Shown here piece by piece: positions 25,301-40,300 of a DNA stretch of 64,000 nucleotides; within the stretch, counting starts at the first letter, position 1; each line of letters opens with the position of its first letter. The DNA is from Phoronis australis (taxonomy: Eukaryota; Phoronida; Phoronidae): the NCBI GenBank assembly GCA_002633005.1, contig NMRA01000119.1, forward strand, positions 135,636-199,635. Direction: 5' to 3'. The notes beneath the pieces were generated by a model, which saw only the letters and a program-made list of their open reading frames with translations, ran no database searches and had not been told where the DNA came from. The translations under genes were made by a program, and so were the position numbers.

Positions 25301-28300
25301 CTGTAGTCTAGTAAAAATGTGTGAAGTTATGTAATTTGTTCCTTTTCCCTGTCATTCAAAAGCTGCACTTCATGTACTGGGGAAGAAAGGGCCTCTGTCT
25401 TCAGGAGTTGCCACGGCTTTGGCTCAGTTCTTACGCAGACCACCTGTCCGTCCTAGATTTGTCGTACAACAGAATCAAGACTCTATCAAATTTTTTGCCT
25501 TGGAGTTTTCCAAGCCTGGGTGAACTCAACGTGTCTCACTGCCACATTAAAAAGTGGGAACCACCTTCAGAGGCTCTTCAGTGTTGGAGGTAGGAAAGTT
25601 GTACAATTACCACCATATTGATTTCATTATTTGCCTGTGATACATGGTCTTTTAATCTCCTTAGCAAAATATTCGTTGACTCTTTTAATTTGGAAGAAAA
25701 ACACCATTAAGTTGGACTTGCATTTTGTGTTACATGTTTTGTATATTATGAAAGATATATAAAACAACTTAAAGCCTGAATTTAAAAATTCCACATTTAT
25801 CCAAGTTGATCTCATCCATGGTATTTTCTTTTGTGAACTCAACTGCTTCTGATCAAGACATTGTGTCAGGTTGTCACATTTGCCATGTGTCAACAACAAG
25901 AATTGTCTACCTTTGTTGTTTGCCATTCTCCATAATTCTGTCTCAAGGATTGTCATTTGCTGATCATTTACCTAGCTGTTGTGTCAACTTGATGGATTCA
26001 GAGGACATTACTTTGTTGGTATACGCTACCAGGAAAATAAAAATTATGAACGGGTTACTCAACCACACGCACTGCGTCTCGAGCCTACCCTTATTATGAA
26101 AATAAGTCATTCAGGTTTTTGGCAACTGTTAAAAGTATGGCAAAAAGTCATTAGCTTTGACAACCCTTTCAAAATGCATATGATTGGAAATAAAAGCTAT
26201 TGAAACGCCATCATTACCTATATTAGTTGCATTAATTAATGTTGGAGGGTAAGAGTTGTATAACTGATGTATCAAACATGACAGCGTTTTCTCGTTCAGT
26301 GACTTAGGGGGTTCTGAGCCCTGTGATAACATCTAGTTTCTTTGTTAACTCCCAAGCACACTCTTTTGTCTGTTATGACAACAAGCAGGCCAATTATCTA
26401 CCAGGCTTATTACAGACCACCTGTGAACTCAGTCAAACTAAGAGTGAATTGGTGTATTTGGAAAGACTAGATTGTCGTAACTTCGGTTGGGGTTGGGCGA
26501 TTTTGGAGATTCAAAAACTAAACATAATCACCATTTTACGAAGATTTCAGAACTGCTATTGGTTTATGTTCAAATATGTTATAAGGTAACTTTTATGTTT
26601 AACAGCGCAACCCAGTCAGGGTAGATAAGATCTTATCGGAAATTAGAGCAATTATCGAACAAAAGAGAGCAGGCCCTCCAACCACACATGCCAGAATGGA
26701 GCTAATCAGTCGTGTAAGATATTGGTTACAGGGGTAAACTTCCCAACTTGTTGTTGGGCTATAGACTCGAACAAGTTGGGAGCAACTGGAAAACGCCGTG
26801 ATGTTTGACTCAAGTGGCTTGGATACTAATTGTATTCAGTATTCATTGGCAGTTTTACTTTTTGTTATACAGAGATACCAGTAGAGATAGGGGGTATCTT
26901 TTCTTGGTAATCATTTATTTATCATTCAGGGTTCAAACATCTCGCCTTGCTCGGTTTATTCTATTGCATCGTTTTGATTAACAGATGTTATATTATTGTC
27001 AGCTTATTACTTCAATCTGTAGGTCATGCTATAGTTAATAACACTTCAGATTAGTTTCACTTTCATTTTATACTAAGGGCATCTGCGATATAATAGAGCA
27101 GAGGTCAAATTTTATCTGCTAGACCTTGCGCCCAAAGTCCAAGGTGTGACCTTCAATTAAAATGTGGAACTGGCATCCAGGACGAAAACCAAGAAATGTG
27201 TAATTTCATTACTGTGTTTAGTGTTTACAAACACAGTAGCTGGGTATAAAAGTCCGTTTTTCTAGTTATTACCTTTAGGCACCTAGAGGAGCTAGTGGTG
27301 AACTTTGCTCCTGTCGCAATTAATGGTTACAAAAGCTTAGATTTGATTGCAGATAGGATGATATGTTAAAGAGTTGACCTACTATTTAGGGTTGTTTTAT
27401 CTTATAGCCACTTGACTAATCATGTTACAGTGACCTTTATGCCTTTACAACGTAGTATTCTCTGAATTTTGCCTCGGAACCTTTTAATTTTGATATCGAG
27501 TACGCTGTTCATATTTATGTGTCTGTGCCACTAAACGGTTTTTCCACTAATCACAATGCTGCAATTTTAAAAAGTAAGTTATTGGTTCAAAGGGTGTCTA
27601 TCATTCACACATGGCTGATGAAGTTTATTCTTCTACCAAACATCAGATTCTGTATCTATTTGTTTTGGGCAATCATTTGCCTGGGCAGACCTATTGCCTT
27701 GCTCATTTGTGATTACAGTTGCAAAGTGTACAGCACTGTTCATAGTTGTTGTAAGACAAAATGGGATCATCTATTTGGCAAAGTGATCATCTATTTGGCA
27801 AACAATCACATAGGTATTGGAGTCTACAGCAAAAATTCCCCAATTTGGACAGTCTCTGGAATTTGGGACATGGAAACTCCCGCAAAAAAACAATCTTTCT
27901 TGATTCTGGAATTTGGGATTAGGGCAAATTTGACGTTCATCACATTTTTCAAATTTCGGAAATGTATTTTCAATCTGAAGAGTGCATAATTAATTTTGCT
28001 GTCTTTCCGGTGATTCTTGAATTTGGGACTGTCAATATTGCCTACTTATGGAATCTGGGACAAACAACCTTGAGCAAAATCATTGAATACTCACTGTCAC
28101 ATGAAATGGAAATATATTCATGATTCTTAGTTCTAATTTCTATTGAAAAATCAAACACTGGAACATTGGTCATTATTTCAATATTCATGGTTTTGGTATT
28201 CAATTCCAAATTGAAAATTGATTACTGGAAACCTGCACAAGGATCAGATTATTCCAGTTAACATAGTAAATGATATTGATATTGATATTTTGTCCTAAAC

Positions 28301-31300
28301 TGATGAGCTTATATGCAAAACAAATACACAGTAATTAGTCAGGACTTTCCAAAAACCTTTAGTTTTCAAATTTAGAGGAAATTGACCATTAACAGTTATT
28401 AAATGATATTATGGATGTTCTTAAATATACCTAGTGCAATTGTTGTCATCTAAAACCAACCCACTCTGTAACATTGCCTTAACTAAATACTACGTATAGT
28501 GAGTGTCTTGAGTATGTGTGCCAAAGATAAAGAGGTCATAATCCGGTCATAACCATTTTCCGCTTTGCTGATAGCAAACATTATAACATGTGATATCATT
28601 TCCGTGTAGGAAATTGAATTTGATGCAAAACTTCAAAATGTTTCCTCATGGTTGATGAAAACCAGTTTCCCTTTTGTAGAAACACTATTTCCTTTTTACT
28701 CACTGTATAAAATACAAATGATTTGTAAAGCAGGTTGCATACGGTTTCAGTCAAAATACTCCTCAAACCTTTGTATACCTTGATAGGAGATAACCATATA
28801 TCAATAAAGCATAAAAATATTTCCAGGTGATCAGTGCAATGGGCCCACATGCGAGGCCTGCGCACGTATGATACGACGTGTATCAGACCGCCTGCAATTA
28901 TTTTTTTTTTGATAGGAGATGATTTTCATTCCCAAACAAATCATCTCGGTATCTAATCAAATAGTCTGTTAGTTTTTTGATAACGTTGGCCAATCATGCT
29001 AAAATTAGACTACTTGCAGATTATGCCTAACTTTCTTTAGCACTAATAGCGTTGTTGCAAGGAAATATTTGAAACTATTGTGTTAGAGTCAACGCGTCTG
29101 TTCCTTGATTTTTATGCTTAGGCTGTTTACATGTGTTAAATACCTATACATGCTTAATTAATATTTCAAAATTTGCAAAATTTGTTTACAGAGTTCCTAT
29201 TCATGTTGAAGTAATGCGCTGTTACCATTTCTGTTTTCTGTTGGTGTATTCAATTACTGGAGTTTGTTTCCAGTGAGTGTGAAAATCATGAAGAAACAAC
29301 TGCTAGTACCATCTCTCTGGGTGCAGTGACTCATCAATAAGTTTTAATAAGCTTTGGCTGTCTGTAATTTTTGGCCTTTTGGTATTGGTTTGATTCTGGT
29401 ACCAGAGGAGCACTGATGTAAACGGATTTAGTTGAACCATTCAGACCTACTTCGGATCCGTAGTTGTTGCAGTTTTTTATTTTTTATATTTCTTTTAACA
29501 TTTTATTTCTAAATACACTAATACATACAAACAATAAGGTCTTTGCAAATGAAACACAGGCACGTGCACTCGCACACACACATATCTAAATAATAGAAAT
29601 TCACGGTTGGTCTAAATTAATTACGCATTTGGGTTTGATATGTGGGTCACCGAGTTATCACAAGATGGCGATTCAAAAACCTTATGCAGTCGTGCTGTTA
29701 TTGATGATGACACCTGCTATAACACGGAAGTTAATCTTTCATACTGTATTGAAGCATTGATGCTACGGTTTTAAATTCATCTGTTTACTGTGAAGTTTAG
29801 TTGCGCTCTGTTAACTTTGATCAAGGACTGATGATAATCGTTCATACCAACCAGCACTTTTCAACACGTCGTCTCATCAACATTGGTATAGTAAAAACTC
29901 GCCAATTTCAGACAAAAATAAGTACTAAAATTGCCCTTTTTTCATTTTTCAAGAGATTCTTACATTTTTGAGAATGTGCACATTTTTGTTTGATTCTAAT
30001 TATGGTACACACCTTGAACATAAGAAAGCATTGATTTGATATCTTTCATAGAAGAATGAGAAAATAAAGTTTCACATGTCAGCCATATTGTGTCCTAAAT
30101 TGGTGAGACATCACCGCATGTAAGACCCTTATAATGCCCCTCCTTGGTATCAGGCACTGTATTTGTTGTATAATTCTTATTACTAGTACATAAATCGAAC
30201 CTTCATTACGCTGATGGGCCTTTACTAGGTGTTGATATTGGTCCAGACTACGTGACAGCTGATCGACTGCAATCTGCCTTGGGGCTGATCTCAAACATAC
30301 AACATTGGTACATGGAACGTCACTCTTGAAAGGCTGACTACTTTACTACAAATGATCAGATTTCACCTGGGTCCAGTTGCATAAAAGTTACACACCGTAT
30401 AGCAACAATGACGTCACATTATAACACACCACATTGTTATTGTTGAACAATGCACCTGACGTCACACAACAATCAAACTTATCCAACAGATAATTTTGAA
30501 GTTTTATGCAACCCAGCCTTGCAATAAAATCTATACTACTTGATAAAAGATTAAAAATGTATAAAACGTCAGTTTCATTGAGAATTTTTACGCTCTTAAA
30601 TATCCACGTTGCCAACATGTTGGTAAACTAAGTGAGGAAGGAATTAGAAGTCAATATCTGTACAGGCTCGGTCAATTGCGTGTTTGTTTCATGACCCGTG
30701 CTTGTGATTTCAGCTTAACTGAGATTGACGCATCATACAATCTACTGGAGAGCGTGCCTCAGACTCTCTTTCAAATCAAGAGCTTGGTCAAGCTCAACCT
30801 GTCCCACAATGCATTAGAAAGCCTTGGTGTCAGCATGCAGGATGAATGGGTAGCAGCCAGTGCCAGTAGCCATTTCTTTGTGCCCACAAATGGTAAGGAG
30901 CTAAGTATGGCCGCATTTTGACAGATGTAGATACAATCTCCTATTAGTATTTAGTTAATGTTGTGTACTACCTTATAGACAAATCTGTGCATTGAACAAA
31001 GAACAAATTTTAACTCGGTTAGAGCATATGTTTTCTGAAAGTAAAAAGGCTGCGGAATTTGATTTTTGACTTTTTAGCAAACTGTTATTAGTTGATTGGG
31101 TCACGTGGCCATGTCTTTTAGTAATATTTAAGGATAACGCTTTAACAGTTTTCTAAAATATCAACTTTAAAGATGTTTCATGGAAATCATTAAAGTGCTA
31201 TTTTTATACCTCCTAACGCAAAAGTGGAAATTTTTTAAACAATTCCTAACAGCGTTTTTGAGAATAGTGCATAAAGCTTTGTATCCGAAAGTATGCATCT

Positions 31301-34300
31301 ATTCAACCATTTCTGAGATATAACTTTCCAAAGTTTGCCAAATTTGGCCATTTGTATAGAGTTCTACAAACTTTACACACATTTTACTCTTAGTAATTTT
31401 GATTGTAAACTTTGGTAGTGATCTCTTTAGAAATAAATAATTAAGACGTGGGTAACATTTTTGGGTCACACCTATCATCTTCACAACAATTAGCTCCACT
31501 AAAAGTAGCACTTCTGCCACCATCAACAACACCCCTATCACAAACGTCACATCCATCACTGATCACAGCCATCACTGATCACATCCATCCCTGATCACAG
31601 CCATCACTGATCACATCCATCACTGATCACAGCCATCACTGATCACAGCCATCACTGATCACAGCCATCACTGATCACAGCCATCACTGATCACATCCAT
31701 CACTGATCACAGCCATCACTGATCACAGCCATCACTGATCACAGCCATCACTGATCACANNNNNNNNNNNNNNNNNNNNNNNNNNNNNNNNNNNNNNNNN
31801 NNNNNNNNNNNNNNNNNNNNNNNNNNNNNNNNNNNNNNNNNNNNNNNNNNNNNNNNNNNNNNNNNNNNNNNNNNNNNNNNNNNNNNNNNNNNNNNNNNNN
31901 NNNNNNNNNNNNNNNNNNNNNNNNNNNNNNNNNNNNNNNNNNNNNNNNNNNNNNNNNNNNNNNNNNNCCCACCATCATACCACCACCACACCACCACCAC
32001 CACACCACCAACAACAACATCCACCACCACTGCCAATTTGCTACTATGACTGCCTTCTGCTTCAGCCCCGTCCAGTGTTCCATGGGATTGTCAGGAACTT
32101 AAGGTGTTTGATGTCTCGCACAACCTGCTCACCCAGCTGCCAGGGCAACTGAACGCTGCTGACAAACTGGAAAAGCTGTATGCCTCACACAACCGTCTCA
32201 TCCAGCTCATACCTCCTTGGCAGTGCCCTCTGGTGGGTTTTGGATAAACCTGTTCTTATTTGCCAGACTACTGCATTCAGCATATGGGGAACAGTAATTT
32301 GATTTTTCCATTCATATGCCATTGGCATCATCTCCATTCATGTTAATGTCAACTTAGTATCAGGTCTCAAATTTGTTGATCTACTCTTTACCTTTTCTTG
32401 TTAAGATTGACACAGATTATAACCAGTTTTTGAGCACGATGTTCTGTATGTATCCATGTGTACAAGGCTATGTCTTTTGTATGTAATTTCTGAGTAGAGG
32501 TAATGGTACCTAATACTTTCTGCCCTCAGTTGTTAACGGTCAGTTACCAGCCAATCATTGCCTTGCGTGGCAGTCACATGACTGGCAGTGTAATGTTTAC
32601 TGTGCCAAAGGAGGATTTCAAGAAAATTTGACCAGCTACGTCATGGCAGCGCCATGCCTTGAAAACAGTTTTCAGTTTCTAGTTATTTATTAATACCTTT
32701 TCTTTGTTGTCATGACTCTTATAAGACTTGCAATATGGTTTTTAAAGAATTACCTGGAGTTGTCACACAACAAGCTTGTCTGCATACCTGGGGGCCTGGA
32801 ATTGTTCTGGGCCAACACACTCAAGACAGTTCACCTGGCAAATAATCAGATTGAGGAAATACCGCAGAGCATTTGTAAACTAGGTACGTAGGTTGAGAGA
32901 TTCGACATAGTGCAAGAATGCGTGTAGATATGTATGCCATTATGATTGCCGATAACTGATTGTTGATATAGTGGTGGCCCTCTGAAATACATTTTGCTGC
33001 TGGAGTTTTTGTTAGACAAGCATTCAGCAACACCTACATTTCACATGTGGATGTTACTAGCTGTAGGATTTTTACGATTATACTGTCAAATGGCCTTTTG
33101 CTTTTGAAGCTTGTTCAATTTATGTTTATTTATAAAGTGGATGGAACTGTAATCTCTCTCAAGATTTCACACATATGCAGATTTGTTGTCATTAAACCGT
33201 AACAGTGAAAGTTAATAATATGTACACAAGATGGAGTAGATCAAGTCAGAAAAAGTAGAAAATAATTCTCTTCCCATGTCTGCTTACTTCTTCAGCTGAT
33301 GCACAATAATTGTTAAGTTGCAATTGTTCCATTGGTAGCATCCATGAAGGAACTTGCCCTTGCCCACAACAAGATCAGGACACTGCCCAAGGTCGACTGG
33401 TGGGACACAAGGTCACTGGAGAGACTGGATCTGTCTCATAATGAGTTGACTGATCGAAAGACTTCTTCCCATGACGAGAACTCTAAGTATGTCTCTGCAG
33501 ACATTATGTTGTACATTTTATTATTTTGCATTGAATTGGCCAGAGTAAGATTGAAAGTTGGAGTTAGGTCCAATGCCATGTAATTTAGTGTGTACAGACT
33601 TCCTCAGTTGTTGTTGTATTGACCTTTGGAGTTATAAGGTTTCTTTTGTGACAAATATGTTGTTTTTTGAAATTGTCATTTGAATTTAATGTTGAGTGCA
33701 ATGCACTGGACAGGTGCAGTTTTCCCTCTACTTGGCTTTATGCCATATATTTGAAGATCATGTGCCATGTTTGAAAAACTCTTGAGTCCTTTCCAAAAAA
33801 TCTTGAGCCATGTTTGAAAATCATGCTGGACATTTTGTTCTTTATTTAATACATTTTTATTTTTCCATAGAGAAATATAAAGGTTTTTATTGTTATTCAG
33901 TTATCTTATTTTTGTAAAAACAGTGATATTGTGTCCAGCGAGTGCGAATAATTTCTAATATTGTTACTTGGTGTTTCTGTCTATTACGCCATGAAAGTAT
34001 AATGCAACTTAGAGCCTTCTTTTGGTTTTTGTCTTGGGGAAATTCCTGATTTACTGTAAACAGTGTGCAGAAGTACAATCAGTGCAAAAATGAGAGACTG
34101 ACTGAAATAAAGAACTTTAAAGTTACCATAATTCATTTTGAAAATGTCATTATAGCTAATGAATTTCATGTATTGTGGGTTTGCTGTATGATACCAAAAC
34201 ATGGAACCTTGGAATTTCATGTAGTTGCATTTTATTTCTTAAAGCGCTGTCGCCAAGAAACTAGAAGCCAAGTTCAAGAATGCCTTCAGTAAGCTCGGAT

Positions 34301-37300
34301 CACGGTTTGCATCCTTACACAAAGAGAATTCCGTCGAAGAGGAAATGTCACCTGTGTTCCCGATCATTCTCAAGGAGTGCCTGGATGACCTTGACTTGTC
34401 CTTCAACAACTTGCATGTAGTGCCAGCTACTGTGTGTCAGCTCACAAAGTTAGGGCGTCTGAATCTTAGTGGGTAAGTGATGATCTGATATTGGTCATGA
34501 TAGTTTTGGGTCTAATATAATTTATTGGATGATATTTCCTCTAATAGATCGTACACATTTCTTGTCATTGAATTTCTGCTACTTATATTGTGTATCCTTA
34601 TATTCTCCAAAACGTCGGTCATTCTATACACTAATCCACATTCCAACAGATTGTACACCATCGTAAAAAATCTTCAAAAGTTTGAGTAGTTCATTTCTAT
34701 AGAAAAGATGGTTTGTAGATTTTTGGTGCAAGTTCTTGAAATACAATTCACATTAAGTACAAGCGGTTGCAGTCATCCATGCCGAAACTGCCATCACCAC
34801 CACTTCCACCATGTGCCCATGTGTTAAGCTGGTCACAAAAACATGATTGAAAGGAATTTAGTAAACCATCTTAGTCGACTCTTGCCTTTCTTTTACTAAC
34901 TAGGACATGAAATTTGAGATTGTACCAAATGGGAGTTGCTTTGTGTTTGCTCTGTGCTTTAAAGTTGTATATTGCAGGGCTTGGAATTTTCCGCGGAAAC
35001 GCGGATTTCCACTTTTTTCAAATGTGCTTTCCACTTTTTTATAATATTTCCGCGTAAAATAATCGGATTTGATATAAAATTTCCGCGGCAAATTCCTTCC
35101 TTACCGCGGCGTTGCAGACGACGTTCACCTCGAAAAGCGGAAGTTGCTCTTTATGTTTCGGAGGAACGTAAATTGTCAACATTGCCGGGGCATCTGGGAC
35201 AGCGTGGTGTGATTTTCAATGGCGGCTCGAGTTTTTGTTAAGCTCTGCAGCCGAAAATGTGTGGGTTGGGAGAGGACGGGCGAGCTAAGAGGATGCTTTG
35301 GGCCGTAAAAGTTTCCGCGCTCTTTGTCATTGGTCATTCCAAGCCCTGATATTGGATGTTTTCAGTTGGATCCTGTAGTATTTGGAAACAAACTAAACAA
35401 CTCAAGCGTATAACCGCTGAGTGATTGATGTGTAATGTTACTAGTCAAGAAAATTCTCTAGTCCAAGTGAATTTTTTTTTCTTAAGAATGACATGTTTGA
35501 AGTTTAGAATTGACCTTGGGTACATTGCCATATGTGACTGAAAAGGGTTTATCCAAATTGGTGAAATTTCAGTTCTCGTTCAGTCTGATTTCCTCTCTTT
35601 TCAGCAATGGAATTCATCGTTTGCCATTTGAATTAGGCCGACTAAGTCGATGTTATGAACTCAGCTTGGAAGGACTGCAAATCCAAAATCTGCCGACTCA
35701 TCTAAAATCAGGTGGGTTTGCAAAGGATTTGTTTGTATGCAGTTTTCGTTAGACTAGTACGTGTTGTTTACTGTGTATGGCTAAATAATTTTTTTCTGTA
35801 AAATTTAAGTTGATACCGACTATTGTGTATTGCATGATCTATGATACAAGCATCTTTGATTTTTGTGAAGTAAAGTTTGGTTTTGAATTGGAATTGTAAC
35901 AGACCTTAGAATTTTAGCCTCATGTTTAATTTGCATGCGTCCCAACAATTAATCTTTTGGTGAAATGTTGTTAAATCCTCTGAATATCTGTAGTTAGGTA
36001 ATGAATTAATTTTACCTGTCACTAATGATTACTGCTTTTGATTTATCTCCCTTGTCCGCTTGTTGTTTCATGTATTTATTTAATTTTTGCTTAAGCTTTT
36101 CGTTGTCCTCTCATTTCCATTTTTTGTGGTTTGCTGTTTAGTGCATAACAAAAGGTCTTCAAAGGAAATTTTGATCTACTTGAAGAGCCAACTGAGACAG
36201 TGTGAAAATTACAACAGAATCAAACTGGTGCTGTTGGGACAGGAGGTAACAGATGGCTTATGTTTCGGTATTTCGGACATATTAGTTGCCAAAAATTGAT
36301 GTTTTTTCGTTTTTCAAGGGGCACTTGCCAACATGGTTGTGAATGCCAACAATTTCTTATAACATTTCTGATGGTTGCTATAGTATAGAAGCTCAAAAAC
36401 GATAAAAGCATTTATTTGAATTCGGAATTATGTAACAGTTGTCTCGATCTAATATCTAACTTGTTAATGTATTACCGTATCATTTCCTAACTTTGAATCA
36501 GTGATTGACACCAGTCTGCTCCATGGAATGTGACCTAAGATTATGTAAGATCTTTTTCACAAGTCGGAATATTTACCCAAATTTTTACAAAACTGTTGAT
36601 ATTGATTTTTTTAGCAGTTTCTGAAGCAGAAAGTAAGTAGAATTTGACTTAAAAGTTAATATCAATTTGCCATGAACTGGATCACATGATCATGTCTTTT
36701 TAGAAAAAATAGCCAAAATAATGGGACGATCATTGCAAAATAGTGGTATCAACAACATGGATTGACCAAATTTCATTTGATGCCCTTTTTTAGAACATTA
36801 CTGCATGGTTTCCCAGTGCCAAATAGATTTTTGACGATTCACGTGTGCAGTCACTAAAAATGCTCCAACGTTTTTTGTTGGACAGGTGTATTCTAATGAA
36901 AACTGCAGAATAGATGCCCATACATTGTGTTATGATGTTCTAAAATTATTACATGAGACGTTGGGCAGGTATTCGTCAGGTAGAGTATTCACGATATTAG
37001 GTGCAAATTACTGTAAATGGTCAATAAAAGGTTATGGTTGAAATTCACACACTGATGGCCCCGGTACATACCTCGTCTCGCGTCTGGCATTTCAAACTTG
37101 GACCCTGAAACGAAATCGTTCAATTAAATCTTGACCAAAAATGGAGAGTTTCGAGGCCATTACATCAATCGGAATTGTTACTGCAACTGATCCAATGAAC
37201 GTGACCAATTATGAAGACTGAACTACAGTTGGTTGGCTGTTGTGTTACAGAGAATAGGCAAGACGTCACTGTTGTCTGCACTCAGAGGAGATCGTACACT

Positions 37301-40300
37301 GGATTCTTCAGTGACTCAAGGTGTCGACATCCGTGAGTGGAAGTTGACAGCTTCTGATGTAAAAAAGAGGGGACGTGACAAGGTATGACAGACAGTGTCG
37401 TGTTTATCTTTGTTGCCATAATGTTACGTTAGCCTGAGCATCGTCATGTATAAAGTAGTAGATCCCTTACTCATGATCAACTCTATCTAGTTACCCACAT
37501 CTGTGAATTGGTCACGTGACCACGTCTTTTAGTAAATTAACCGACAGTTAAATTATGTACTTTCATAGCAAAACAATGGTTGAACAAATTTTGTTTGACA
37601 TAAATATTTAAGATGAAATGTCAAAAATGCTATTGCAATTTTCTTTTTATATTGCTTTTGATTTTTTCATAAAAATCGTAGAAGTCCTATGTTTCGATAA
37701 CCCTTCATGCAAAAGTGGAACATTTTGAAAGATATTTATGAACATGTTTTGGAGAACAATGCATAAACCATAGTATCTGAAAGTTTTGTATGAATCCAAT
37801 CAATCGTTTCTGATTTATAATATCCTGCATGTAGCCAAATGTGGACATTTTTCAGAGTTGTACGTAACGCTTAATACATTGTTTTTTTTCTTTTTTTTTT
37901 GGCTTAAGCTCTTGTTTTCTTCTAAACAAGCTCATGTGTGTTTAGTGTTCAGTTTCTGTTTTATCAAAAACATCTTGTTTTGCATTCCTGATGGCGAAAA
38001 ACGTATAACTCAGTCATGAAAACATTCGGAGTGTTTTCCCAAATCCCTGTTTATTGCAGTGTTGTGAAACAAATGACACTTGTATGTCATTTCTATTGAT
38101 TTGATCTCTTTGTTTATTCGGTATCAATGTCTGTAGTTACTACCTGACGTTCTCTTCTCAACGTGGGATTTGGCGGGTGGCCAAGACTACCAAGTTACCA
38201 ATCAATGTTTCCTTTCCGCTAACGCCCTCTATGTAGTGGTGTGGGATGTGACTCAGCGCGGAAAAGAAAATGATGGAATACAGAGTTGGCTGAAAAATAT
38301 TCAGGTATCGGGGTTACATTTTATCTCAAGTAGCAGTGTATGGGAAGAATATGAAGGCCTACTATGTGTAGCCTTCACGTTTCAAATAGTGTTTTATCAT
38401 TTAATAAATACTTTTGTTGTCTCTTTCATAAGTTCAAAAATTATTGATAAATTGCATTTTATGCCAGCCCTATGACTTCAGAATCGCAAATCCCATGCTT
38501 TTGAATACATTTCACATCTTAAGTTTGCTTTCAATTTTTGGTTAGAGTTACCGTATCTTTTTGCTTTAATGCATTGAGCATTGAAATTGAAAAACTAACA
38601 AATCAAGGTGGGTGTTATCTGCATGCCAAAAATGAAAATGTTGACAATCCTTATTTGGGCATGTATATCCAGAAAAAGGTGTAAGCCAGAAAAATTATAG
38701 CACGCCTTGTTCGGCAACAGCCAGCTAGAAACGCAATGGAGACATAATCAAGTAAATTACGCTCTCTGAAAATTCATCTATGTTGTTTTATTCACAACTT
38801 CTGTCTTTTCTGATCAGTGGTGTGTTGTGTGAAAAGCTTTTGATTTCATTTATGGGGTCGTGGTGACGTATGTTGACCTACAAAATGTCTATTGTGACCT
38901 GTTTGAAAGAACTGCTGTGCTAAATGGTTACTAGGTTGTGGTTTTGTCATATACATATACATCATCGGCTATTAATTTGGTCCTATAACCTTGATGTATA
39001 CATGAACTGAAATGAATTTGTACAGGCGCGTGCCCCCGGGTCTCATGTTATCATTGTCGGTTCTCATATGGATCGTCTCAGTCGACGAGCTCAGGATGAT
39101 GACCTGTTGAAGTCGAGGATTACCGCGGAAATCCACTGCAAATACCCAAGCTCGAAATCTGGAAATCCTCACATTGCTGGCGGTAAGCTCATTTTCTTAT
39201 AACTTTTTTATAGTAAGTTGAACTTTTACCGGCAATCTACAGTGCATAGTAAAAGTATTTAATATACAAAATTGTTTACCATTTTCCGTCATGACAACTA
39301 ATTGTGTTAATCCCAAAAATGACTGATAAGGAGTACATGGTAACAAAATTCTTATAACAGAATGGCTTAGCCGCCTGCTTACTTTCGCCTTCATTCTCGG
39401 TTATGATGGGAGGTTACTCTGACCATGAACTCGGCTTCTGCCCAGCCTCCATGACAGGAAATTGTTAGTCATTTCGTCTGATTGCATGGATGAAGATCGT
39501 GCTGTGACACTCAGATTGTTAAAGGTGTTTCATCGACAGTTGTTTGTCTTAATCTTTTTACTTATGTTTTTGAGAATTTCTACTTTGCACTTTACATTCA
39601 ATTGAGGGTGTGTCAAATACCTTGAAATAACTGTCATCAATCTGAGAAAGACCAGTCTAAAGGAATTATATAATAAAAAAATGTAATTTTTAAGTTTTGC
39701 ACAATTTCTGAAGATATTTTTAATAGAAAAACTCATTGACTTGACTGCCACAAAATGCTGCAAAGATTCTAAAATTGATGGTTTTTGTGACCGGAAAATA
39801 TTTAAAAAACCAGTCACATGGGGAAATGTGGCCATTTGTAACAAAAGTAGCAGTTACCTTGAGCAGTTAAAACAATTGATAAAATTTTTTCCCAAATTTG
39901 TTCGGAACTATTTTTTAAATTAGTAAAATCAGCTGATTTAATTGTGATTCATTTCTGCTATGATCAGCACTTGGGCATCACTCAGTAATACTTTTCACTA
40001 AGTAGAAAGCTGGCAGTCATCACTTCTGTTCTACAAACATTTGGCGATATGCAGTACAAGAGACCAATTTTCTGACCAGTGCTTTTAAATCATTGTAGTG
40101 GCATTTGTGTCTGCAACTACAAAGACAGGTATCACGGATCTGAGAGAACTGTTGTACAACACGGCAGTGAACCTGGAAGACATTGGCTGTCGGAACCAAA
40201 CTCTTGTTAGTAGAAAGGTAATAGTTGCTGGTTTGGTGAGATGCACTTGTCATGCCAAGAACTGTACGATCGGCTAACCTTAAAATCCAACTGCTGCCTG

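Larger units (their letters stand above)
25590..30713. other. Intron 6 of the kinase gene (5.1 kb)
   Basis: Holds the hairpin repeat (26730-26875), a tandem GATCATCTATTTGGCAAA pair near 27770-27804, several GGAATTTGGGA phrases at 27850-28060 and the truncated SINE (28809-28910). A 156-codon plus-strand frame at 27519-27989 looks random. No other gene seen. Confidence 0.6.

Noticed and set aside
27519-27989. 156-codon plus-strand frame in intron 6
   Set aside because: Composition follows AT-rich noncoding sequence; no domain, and no plausible splice role.
31748-32083. Minus-strand frames across the N gap
   Set aside because: Open only because N was translated as X, plus CCA repeats.
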